A stretch of 11,090 bases of DNA from Hyphomicrobiaceae bacterium. GTDB lineage: Bacteria > Pseudomonadota > Alphaproteobacteria > Rhizobiales > MH13. Position 1 is the first letter of the stretch. Every line of letters begins with the position of its first letter. Location: the NCBI GenBank assembly GCA_020442235.1, contig JAGRKQ010000137.1, positions 2,725 through 13,814 of the forward strand, written 5' to 3'. Positions 1-5,966 of this stretch are shown here, in pieces. The notes below the pieces were generated by a model. It ran no database searches and was not told the origin of the DNA. It worked only from the letters and a program-made list of their open reading frames with translations. The position numbers were made by a program, and so were the translations under genes.

Positions 1-146
1 GCCGGACGGTCCGATGGGGCGAGGGGGACAAGTTCGAGCGATTCGATGGCGCTCGCGCCGTTCTCCATCGGGCGCGACATGGCAAAGGCCATGACACCGC
101 CGATGACGAGGACCGCTGCGAAAAAGGTGGCGATGCCGCGCGTCAT
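1..146 (-). CDS. N-terminus of a membrane-anchored or exported hypothetical protein (partial, runs off left edge)
   Basis: Only the first 48 codons are present, reading leftwards from an ATG at 146-144. They encode a short basic start (MTRG), a hydrophobic segment at about residues 5-23, and then a polar, acidic stretch. This fits a signal anchor or signal peptide; I see no clear AxA cleavage motif before the charged region. The start overlaps the stop of the upstream gene in an ATGA arrangement (143-146), so the two are probably translationally coupled and belong to one operon. No strong Shine-Dalgarno sequence precedes the ATG, which fits coupling. The rest of the gene lies outside the window. 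I do not recognise the protein and assign no function. Confidence 0.6.
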   Translation of the reverse strand, partial: MTRGIATFFAAVLVIGGVMAFAMSRPMENGASAIESLELVPLAPSDRP

Positions 147-892
147 CGGCGCAGCCAGAGCTGATAGGCGGAAGGGGTGAAGCCGTTGTTGGAAAGAATG
201 ACGGTGAAGACGCCGATGCGCCGGGGCGTGAAGGCGCAGTAGGACGTCGCGCCGGTTGCCGTATCCTCGCAGATCGGCAGGCCCTGATTGTCGATCACCT
301 GAAGATCGAGATTGGCGTCCGCACCGGCAATCACCAGCACCTCGGCCAGCGCACGCGGCTCGAACAGGATGTCACTGTAACGATGGCGCTGACCGGCGGC
401 GATGACGCCGTCGATCTGCTCGGCCGCGATCTGCGGCCGGTCGCCTCCGCTGCCCGCATCCAGAACCGCCGATGGCACCGTTCCGGCAGCGGCGAGGGTT
501 GCCTCCTGGATCATCACCGCAAGGCCGGTCACCGGCTCCGGCGCAGCGTTGCCGCCCGGCATGGGATCGCGTCCGGGAAGCGTTTCGATTGCAGGCGCTC
601 GCGTTGAAGCGCGCCCGGAAACCGTGGACAGGACCCGCGCCGCCGCCGCCATGCCATAGGCATCGCGCAGCGAGGCGGCATAATCGTAAAGCTCGTGCGC
701 CATGGCGATGTCGGCCAGCGCGCCGCGCTCGCGCCCGTCCTTGATCTCGCGGTTGGGCTCGCCGACCTGGGCCGTCGCTGCTGTCGGAAGAAGTGTCGAA
801 GTCAGCATCATCGCCGCAATCATGCGCACCGCCGAAAAGGCGGCCGGTCTGCCGTAGAATGATGCTTTTGTGTCGCTGCCACGCAGGGCCAT
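143..892 (-). CDS. Secreted hypothetical protein with a PPC-like C-terminal beta domain
   Basis: This 249-residue protein has a long basic N-region, a hydrophobic core at about residues 24-38 and an A-T-A cleavage motif ending at residue 41, so it is probably exported to the periplasm. The middle (about 45-165) is Ala-rich and low in recognisable motifs. The last 80 residues (about 170-249) alternate hydrophobic and polar positions and end in an aromatic strand (YQLWLRR). This resembles pre-peptidase C-terminal (PPC) type beta domains, but the match is by pattern only. Cys208 and Cys219 could form a disulfide. The start at 892 is supported by GGAAAG four bases upstream; M24 is an alternative giving a shorter signal peptide. 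The stop overlaps the next gene's ATG. It is divergent from the response regulator. Function unknown. Confidence 0.75.
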   Translation of the reverse strand: MALRGSDTKASFYGRPAAFSAVRMIAAMMLTSTLLPTAATAQVGEPNREIKDGRERGALADIAMAHELYDYAASLRDAYGMAAAARVLSTVSGRASTRAPAIETLPGRDPMPGGNAAPEPVTGLAVMIQEATLAAAGTVPSAVLDAGSGGDRPQIAAEQIDGVIAAGQRHRYSDILFEPRALAEVLVIAGADANLDLQVIDNQGLPICEDTATGATSYCAFTPRRIGVFTVILSNNGFTPSAYQLWLRR

Positions 893-1051
893 GGCGCTTT
901 CCGAATTTCACGAGCCATGAGAAGAGTATCAGAGCGCCGCTTCTGGCTTCATTGCCTGCAGATGACAAGGCCCGTCATGTTGATGCGGGCAAAGCTGGCC
1001 AGACGCGCCGGCCTGTGCGACAAATTGCGCATCTGCAACGGAAGGTTAGCG
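893..1051. promoter_or_regulatory. Divergent intergenic region with two imperfect palindromes
   Basis: These 159 bases separate the leftward secreted-protein gene from the rightward response regulator, so they should hold promoters for both. Two dyads are visible. Positions 970-990 have arms GCCCG/CGGGC extended inward by CAT/ATG around a GTTG loop, with one bulged T. Positions 1025-1038 read TTGC-N6-GCAA. Either could be an operator, for example for autoregulation by the OmpR-type regulator. I see no convincing sigma-70 -35/-10 pair. The assignment as regulatory DNA comes from gene orientation; the dyads are short enough to arise by chance. Confidence 0.4.
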
Positions 1052-1762
1052 ATGGACGCAATGAGTGAGGATGCTGTCGAAAAAGGCGCTGTCCTCGTCG
1101 TGGAGGACGATGCCGGAACCGCCGAGCAGGTGCGCGAGACGCTGGAACAGGGCGGCTGGCAGGTCATCCATGTCGACAATGTCGATGCGGCGCTCGAAGA
1201 ACTGACCACGGGCGAATACAGCGTCGTGCTGCTCGACCGCATGCTGGGTGCCGAGGACGGCCTCAATGTCGTGAAGACGGCCCGCGAGCAGGGGTACAAC
1301 ACCCAGGTGATCGTGCTGTCCGCGCTGGCCGAGATCGACCATCGGGTCGAGGGGCTCGACGCCGGGGCAGACGATTATCTCACCAAGCCGTTCTCGCGCG
1401 CCGAACTTCTGGCGCGCGTTCAGGCCCGCGCCCGCGCCGTCGTGCCGGACTTTCCGGTCGTGAAGATCGCCGATCTCGAAGTCTGGCTGAAGGCGCGCAC
1501 GGCCTACCGGAACGGCGAGCTTCTCAAGTTGACGCCGAAGGAATTCGACCTTCTGGCCTATTTTGCCGACAATCGCGGCACGCTCGTCACCCGCAAGATG
1601 CTGCTGGAGGATGTGTTCCGCCTGCGCATCGATCCGGGAACCAATGTGGTGGACGTGCATGTCCATCGCCTGCGCGACAAGCTCGACAAGGGGTTTGAGC
1701 CGCAGCTCCTGCAAACCATCCGTGGCAAGGGTTATGTCCTCAACGAGCCGGAGACCGCGTAG
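1052..1762 (+). CDS. OmpR/PhoB-family two-component response regulator
   Basis: This 236-residue protein is a cytoplasmic DNA-binding response regulator. The receiver domain (about 13-125) has the acidic pair D19/D20, the phospho-acceptor D62 in VVLLDRML, the switch residue S90 and the conserved K112 in the TKPF motif. The C-terminal winged-helix domain (about 135-232) carries the OmpR signatures LTPKEFDLL, VDVHVHRLRDK and IRGKGY. Length and order of domains are those of a full OmpR-class member. I chose ATG 1052 because GGAAGG (1040-1045) lies six bases upstream; ATG 1061 is possible, and the longer open frame from 917 adds a basic stretch not typical of receivers. The cognate kinase gene starts inside its 3' end, so the pair is co-translated. 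The target genes are not evident. Confidence 0.95.
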   Translation: MDAMSEDAVEKGAVLVVEDDAGTAEQVRETLEQGGWQVIHVDNVDAALEELTTGEYSVVLLDRMLGAEDGLNVVKTAREQGYNTQVIVLSALAEIDHRVEGLDAGADDYLTKPFSRAELLARVQARARAVVPDFPVVKIADLEVWLKARTAYRNGELLKLTPKEFDLLAYFADNRGTLVTRKMLLEDVFRLRIDPGTNVVDVHVHRLRDKLDKGFEPQLLQTIRGKGYVLNEPETA

Positions 1763-3257
1763 GCAGACGGTCCTCACGCGCGTTGCCCTTGCCCTTGCTG
1801 TCGTTTCCGGCGTCACCGCGGCCCTGTTCGGGGTTGGCGTCTATCTCGCCGTGAAGGAAACGCTGACTGAGCGCGCCCGCACGCAGATCAGCGGCGAAGT
1901 GGAGCGCATCCTGCGTCTCGGCGACCCGCTCGAAATCGGCGCCGAAGTGCGCGCCCGCGTCCGTCAGGCCCGCGAACTGGGCGATTTCCGCTTCCTCTAT
2001 CGCTTTGTGCGCCTCGACCGGGTGGTGCCGGCCAACGGTCAGGCCGACAGCGCGCGCGCCGATTTCGTGCAGGCCTGCCCGGAGGACGGCGAAGATGCGC
2101 TGGGTGGATGCCCTTTCTGGAGCGCCATCACCTGGCCGGACAAACAGGCCAGCGGCGAAGGCTGGGAGCGGGTTGATCTCAGCCTGCCGTCGGGCCTTCC
2201 GGTGCGGGTGCTCTGGCTGGCGCGCAATGTCGGGGCCCGGCATCAGCTTCTCGTGGCGCGGCCTGAGTTCGACGAAGAGCCGATTCTCAACACGGTAGCC
2301 GGTTTCATGGCGGCAACGACGGCCATCGTCATGCTGGCCGCCGGCGTTCTGGGCTGGTTTGCCTCCTCGCGGCTGGTGGAGCGCATCGAGCGGCTGAACG
2401 AGGCCTGTGCCGCGATTGGCGGCAAGGGGGTTTCGGGCCGCGTGCCGGATGTCGGAGAGAATGACGAGTTCTCCGATTTGTCCGGAAACATCAACGCCAT
2501 GCTGGACCGGATTGCCATTCTGATGGAGGCGCTGGAACACCTGTCCGATCAGGTGGCGCATGATTTGCGAACGCCTTTGGGGCGGATGCGCTCGCGTCTT
2601 GAAGGGGTTGTCGATCGGCTCGATACCCACGGTCCCATCGATGTGGCGGCCGACAGGAGCGCGCTTCTCGCCCCCATCGAGGCCACCATCGACGACATTG
2701 ACCAGACGTTGCGCACCTTCGAGGCGCTGCTGCGCATCGCCCGCATCGAGACCGGCGCCAAGAAGCCGCTGGTGCCGGTCGATCTTGCCGACATCGCCCG
2801 CGAGATCATCGAGATCTACGAGCCGGTTGCCGAAATCCGCGGTCAGGCCCTGTCATCGGTCCTGTCGGAATGCGCCGTTGCCGGCGATGGCGAGCTTCTG
2901 CGCCAGATGCTCACCAATCTTGTCGACAACGCGCTCAAATATTCTTCCGATTTCGGCAAGGTGGAGATGCGGCTGGAAACGACCCGGCGCGGGTTCACCC
3001 TGAAGGTGAGCGACGATGGACCGGGTATTCCCGAGAACGAGCGGGAAAAGGTCTTCGAGCGTTATTTCCGCGGCAGTGGCGAGAATCGGGCGCAAGGCAC
3101 CGGTCTTGGCCTGTCCTTCGTGCGTGCGGTGACGCGGCGGCACGGTTTTGCCATCGCCCTCAGCGACGCCGCTCCGGGCTTGTGCGTCAGCGTTTCCGGC
3201 GAGCGCATCCCCGGCGACGAGCATTATGAGGAAAAGCAGTCCCTAGCGGCGGGCTAG
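1734..3257 (+). CDS. Membrane sensor histidine kinase
   Basis: Read from ATG 1734 the protein has 507 residues. It has TM1 at about 17-39, an extracytoplasmic sensor region at about 41-185 without a recognised domain, TM2 at about 186-208, a HAMP linker at about 207-262, a HisKA dimerisation domain with phospho-acceptor H276 in VAHDLRTP, and a HATPase domain with the N-box (N395, N399), DDGPGIP (427-433) and GTGLGL (455-460). All catalytic motifs are intact. The sensor region contains C115 and C126, close enough for a disulfide. The chosen start overlaps the regulator's last 29 bases; no other ATG, GTG or TTG is found in frame between it and TM1, so coupling is likely. The 3' end overlaps the convergent Ser/Thr kinase by 15 bp. 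It should phosphorylate the upstream regulator; the stimulus is unknown. Confidence 0.93.
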   Translation: MSSTSRRPRRQTVLTRVALALAVVSGVTAALFGVGVYLAVKETLTERARTQISGEVERILRLGDPLEIGAEVRARVRQARELGDFRFLYRFVRLDRVVPANGQADSARADFVQACPEDGEDALGGCPFWSAITWPDKQASGEGWERVDLSLPSGLPVRVLWLARNVGARHQLLVARPEFDEEPILNTVAGFMAATTAIVMLAAGVLGWFASSRLVERIERLNEACAAIGGKGVSGRVPDVGENDEFSDLSGNINAMLDRIAILMEALEHLSDQVAHDLRTPLGRMRSRLEGVVDRLDTHGPIDVAADRSALLAPIEATIDDIDQTLRTFEALLRIARIETGAKKPLVPVDLADIAREIIEIYEPVAEIRGQALSSVLSECAVAGDGELLRQMLTNLVDNALKYSSDFGKVEMRLETTRRGFTLKVSDDGPGIPENEREKVFERYFRGSGENRAQGTGLGLSFVRAVTRRHGFAIALSDAAPGLCVSVSGERIPGDEHYEEKQSLAAG

Positions 3258-4823
3258 AGCGTCGCGGGCATCGGAAACGAAGGGGCCGTTCACGGCTTCG
3301 CAGCGTTCGATATAGGCGATCAGCGGCCCGCGCGCATTGGCATCGCGGTTGCGGGCAAATTCGGCCTGCGAGCTGCAGAAGGTCCGCGCCCCATCGAGAC
3401 CGGAGAGCACGCCCGCAGGGCCGGCCGTGGCGCCGCCCGTCTGCGTTCCCGTCTGGGTGCCGCCGGAAGTCTGCACTCCGCCGCCGCCGGTCGTGATCGT
3501 TCCGCCGCCGCCATTGTTGCCGAAAAGCAGGAAGGCGCCGACGCCCACCACCATGGCAACGCCGAGGAGGATCGGGATCAGGGCGCCATTTTTCTTCGGT
3601 GCCTGCTGCTGCTGTCCGTAGGGCGGATAAGGCTGCGAGGAGCCCGGCTGGGCCGGGTAAGGCTGGGAGCCGGAGGGAAGCGGTCCGGAAGGCGCCGGGC
3701 CGGGCTGAGGTGCGGAGAACCCGGACGGCCCAGGAGGCGGCGTGATCTCGGTCGGTCCTGCTGCGGCGCCACTTGCCGTCGAAGACACTGTCTGGGGCGC
3801 ATAGACGCCACCGGTAGACGTCCCGTTCCCGCCGATGACCACCGTTCCGCTTTCCGCTGCCGGCTGGGGAGGGGGCGCGAAAACGGCGGTGCCTTCATCG
3901 GCTTGAACAGGGGCCTGATCGCTCCAGCCGAGATCGGTAAGGAAGGCCTCGATCGACTGCGTGCGCCGGCGCGGCGCCAGTTCCAGCGCCTTGTCGACGG
4001 CCTTGTAGACCGACATCGGCGCGGCCAGCGTTGCCACGCCGGAAAGCGGCTCGTAGGGATCGACGTCGTTGATCGATTTGGTGTTGGCGCGGTCGTCGGA
4101 ATTGACCGGCGGCTCGCCCCGGAAGCACTCATACATCGTCGCGGCGAGGGCGAAGACGTCCGTATAGGGGCCGACATCCTCGCGGATGCGGCGCAGCTGT
4201 TCGGGCGGCGAATAGCTCGGGCGTCCGACGATCACCGAGGAGAAGGACTGCGACTTGGCCGCAAGGTCCGACTTCAGCGCGCCGAAATCGATCAGCATCG
4301 GCGTGCCGTCCGAGGTGATCATGATGTTGTCGGGCGAAATGTCCCGGTGAACGAGATTCTCCCGGTGCAGATAACCGATGGCGTCGAGAATCGGCTTCAG
4401 GACATCGCGCATCATGTCGTGGGTGAGCGTGCCCGCCTGGCGATGCCGGTCGACATAATCGCGCAGGGTATCACCCTCGATGAAATCCATGATCATGTAG
4501 GCGGTGTTGCCGCGCTCTTCAAAACCATGGACGCGCACGATGTTGGGGTGGTTCAGCCGGTAGAGGACGCGCGTCGTTTCGACGAATTTCTGCCGCACCT
4601 GCTGGTAGACGTCGCGGTCCTTCTCATCCAGCACGATGACGGTCGCACCCTTGCGCGAGGCGATGCCTTGCGGGAAGAACTCCTTGATCGCGCCGCGGTG
4701 CTCGATGCCCTGGTTGAAGCCTTCATAGACGATGCCGAAACCGCCGCGACCGATGACCCGGACGATCTCGTAGCCCGCGATCTTGTCGCCCGGCTGTAGC
4801 TCTACCTGTCCTTCAACGATCAT
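3243..4823 (-). CDS. Transmembrane eukaryotic-like Ser/Thr protein kinase
   Basis: This 526-residue protein should phosphorylate Ser/Thr on partner proteins from the inner face of the membrane. The kinase domain (about 15-295) is complete: Gly-rich loop GRGGFG (25-30), ATP-binding K47 in AIKEFFP, catalytic HRD (159-161) with N166, DFG (179-181) and an APE-equivalent PPE (206-208). A Pro/Gly/Ser linker (about 305-412) follows, containing T312 and T327 in GT-x-V motifs that may be autophosphorylation sites. KK and a hydrophobic span (about 414-434) then lead to a Gly/Thr-rich spacer and a small outer domain (about 470-526) with C483 and C508. ATG 4823 was chosen because the kinase fold starts about ten residues later; the frame is open upstream to 5099 but that part looks non-coding, and the ribosome-binding site is weak. 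It is divergent from the FHA operon, its likely substrate and reader set. Confidence 0.93.
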   Translation of the reverse strand: MIVEGQVELQPGDKIAGYEIVRVIGRGGFGIVYEGFNQGIEHRGAIKEFFPQGIASRKGATVIVLDEKDRDVYQQVRQKFVETTRVLYRLNHPNIVRVHGFEERGNTAYMIMDFIEGDTLRDYVDRHRQAGTLTHDMMRDVLKPILDAIGYLHRENLVHRDISPDNIMITSDGTPMLIDFGALKSDLAAKSQSFSSVIVGRPSYSPPEQLRRIREDVGPYTDVFALAATMYECFRGEPPVNSDDRANTKSINDVDPYEPLSGVATLAAPMSVYKAVDKALELAPRRRTQSIEAFLTDLGWSDQAPVQADEGTAVFAPPPQPAAESGTVVIGGNGTSTGGVYAPQTVSSTASGAAAGPTEITPPPGPSGFSAPQPGPAPSGPLPSGSQPYPAQPGSSQPYPPYGQQQQAPKKNGALIPILLGVAMVVGVGAFLLFGNNGGGGTITTGGGGVQTSGGTQTGTQTGGATAGPAGVLSGLDGARTFCSSQAEFARNRDANARGPLIAYIERCEAVNGPFVSDARDALARR

Positions 4824-4902
4824 GCCCCGACCCTGTCGGCTTGGCGGATGGCTTGTCGCGCTGAGCGCACCACCGCCTCGGTTGCTCGTCCCTCGCGGCT
4901 GA

Positions 4903-4921
4903 TTGCCCGTGCCCGGGGCAA
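4903..4921. repeat. Perfect 6-bp inverted repeat (TTGCCC/GGGCAA)
   Basis: The arms TTGCCC (4903-4908) and GGGCAA (4916-4921) flank a seven-base spacer, about 80 bases upstream of the kinase start. It could be an operator, or a hairpin in the kinase leader. No U-tract follows on either strand, so a terminator is unlikely. Confidence 0.35.
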
Positions 4922-4985
4922 GGTCGCCGTGAAATGATGCGCAAAGCCTAGCTGAAATCGGCTCGAAGGCAAACGCGTCCGCATG

Positions 4986-5027
4986 ACGAAGCCTGTAACG
5001 CAAGGCGGCTTTCATGACGGGCTTCGT
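4986..5027. repeat. Inverted repeat ACGAAGCC ... GGCTTCGT
   Basis: Two perfect 8-base arms (4986-4993 and 5020-5027) are separated by 26 bases, roughly two and a half helical turns plus. Each arm contains the CTTCGT core that recurs at 5059-5064. The arrangement suggests paired binding sites for one regulator more than an RNA hairpin. Confidence 0.4.
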
Positions 5028-5101
5028 AAGGGGCGCGTCCCTCGACAGGTCCGGAACACTTCGTAATAGTGGCTCGAAGGCTGAAAATCCGCAGTGCAAC
5101 T

Positions 5102-5109
5102 AAGGGGGG
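5102..5109 (+). promoter_or_regulatory. Strong Shine-Dalgarno that fixes a TTG start
   Basis: AAGGGGGG sits five bases before the TTG at 5115, counted from the end of the G-run, or about seven from the AAGGGG core. The only upstream alternatives in frame are GTG 5094, which precedes this element, and GTG 5109, which overlaps it. Neither can use it, so TTG 5115 is the best supported start of the first FHA gene. Confidence 0.6.
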
Positions 5110-5114
5110 TGGCC

Positions 5115-5924
5115 TTGGACCTTGAGTTCATCGACGTGATCGTCCGCGGCCCGGACGGGCGCACCGTCAAGGATCAGCGCCGGATCAAGCTGCCGGCCAC
5201 CATCGGACGCAGCGCTTCCTCTTCCGTGCACATACCCGATGCCCCCGCCGACATGTCTCGGGCGCATGTGGAATTGCGGCTGGATGCCAGTGGCAGCGTC
5301 GTGCTGCGCGATATTTCCACCCACGGCACCGTCTATCGCGGCCGCCGCCTCCTGAACGGCGACAGCGCCACGCTGGAACGCAAGGATGCCTTCGAGATTC
5401 GCGGCTACACCGTTGAAGTGGAGCGCATGGCGATCGATCCCAAGGAGGCCGACATCCTGGCCGCCATCGTCGATTCCCACGGCACCACGCTCGCTGTCTA
5501 TCCGCTCGGCGACCTGTGCCTCGTCTGCCTCTCCATCGACGGCAATTTCCGCTTCGAGGTGGTGCCGGCCAATGTCGAGTTCTCCAAGCTCTTCGGCGAG
5601 TACCGGCTGAACGAGAAGCGCCCGCTCTTCGCCGTCGTGGCGCAGGAAGGCATGTCCTTCCTGTTCACCGACGAGGAGGGCATCGAGGCCGGGGTGAAGC
5701 GCAACCGCGTGCCGATCAGCGAATATCAGGCCGAACTGGAGCCGCTCGATCTGATCGAGATCGGTAAGGTGCGGATCGAGCTGTCGAGGCCGGGCCAGCA
5801 GTATCAGGTCTGCATCAATCCCGCCTGCGAGCGGCTCAACCCATACAACCCGCACGTCAACTGCCGCCATTGCGGCACCAAGCTGCAGGAAGCGCGCACC
5901 CGCGTCCTGCGCGCAAGGGGCTGA
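5115..5924 (+). CDS. FHA-domain protein with C-terminal zinc-ribbon-like motif
   Basis: Read from TTG 5115 this is a 269-residue cytoplasmic protein without signal peptide or membrane span. The N-terminal FHA domain (about 5-103) shows the phosphothreonine-binding signature: GRS (31-33), SRAH (48-51) and HGT (70-72), the last being the usual NG with His replacing Asn. A second beta-rich region (about 122-225) follows that I cannot name; it could be a diverged FHA-like or immunoglobulin-like sandwich. The C-terminus has C233-x4-C238 and C250-x2-C253, a plausible zinc-binding four-cysteine knuckle. FHA domains read phosphothreonine, so the divergent kinase is the obvious writer. It is the first gene of the operon, 42 bases before the next. 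Its likely role is as an adaptor between kinase and membrane partners, which is inference. Confidence 0.88.
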   Translation: MDLEFIDVIVRGPDGRTVKDQRRIKLPATIGRSASSSVHIPDAPADMSRAHVELRLDASGSVVLRDISTHGTVYRGRRLLNGDSATLERKDAFEIRGYTVEVERMAIDPKEADILAAIVDSHGTTLAVYPLGDLCLVCLSIDGNFRFEVVPANVEFSKLFGEYRLNEKRPLFAVVAQEGMSFLFTDEEGIEAGVKRNRVPISEYQAELEPLDLIEIGKVRIELSRPGQQYQVCINPACERLNPYNPHVNCRHCGTKLQEARTRVLRARG

Positions 5925-5966
5925 GGCCTCTTCGGGGACCGACACGAACGCGAAGGACGAACCGGC

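Larger units (their letters stand above)
4824..5114. promoter_or_regulatory. Divergent control region between the Ser/Thr kinase and the FHA operon
   Basis: This 291-base region should drive the leftward kinase and the rightward FHA operon. It is rich in short repeats: three CTTCGT(A/C)A elements (reverse strand 4983-4990; forward 5022-5029 and 5059-5066), an 11-bp direct repeat GGCTCGAAGGC (4960-4970 and 5071-5081), a CATGACG direct repeat (4982-4988 and 5013-5019) and two inverted repeats (4903-4921 and 4986-5027). I could not identify a confident -35/-10 pair. GGAAC at 5053-5057 resembles the upstream element of EcfG-type promoters, but no CGTT element follows at 16-17 bases. Control by a shared DNA-binding protein is an inference. 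Confidence 0.5.

Noticed and set aside
952..980. Sigma-70-like promoter TTGCCT-N17-TCATGT upstream of the response regulator
   Set aside because: The -10 hexamer matches the consensus at only two of six positions.
1046..1816. Minus-strand open frame (256 codons) opposite the response regulator
   Set aside because: The response regulator's motifs are complete on the plus strand; the antisense frame has none.
3420..3780. Possible simple-sequence repeat or CRISPR-like pattern in the GC-rich stretch
   Set aside because: The repetition comes from codons for the Gly/Thr- and Pro/Gly/Ser-rich linkers of the kinase; there are no regular repeats with unique spacers.
3903..4799. Plus-strand open frame (298 codons) opposite the Ser/Thr kinase
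   Set aside because: It is a shadow of the kinase gene, which has every catalytic motif. The product is rich in Arg, Asp and Val with no recognisable fold.
5053..5078. EcfG-type general stress promoter starting at GGAAC (5053-5057)
   Set aside because: No CGTT-like -10 element occurs 16-17 bases downstream; the sequence there is TCGA/CGAA.
4824..5099. N-terminal extension of the Ser/Thr kinase to a start at 5099
   Set aside because: The frame is open, but the extension looks like translated intergenic DNA (Arg, Ser, Pro, Gly-rich). It would overlap the control region and the first FHA gene's leader, and the kinase fold begins just after M at 4823.
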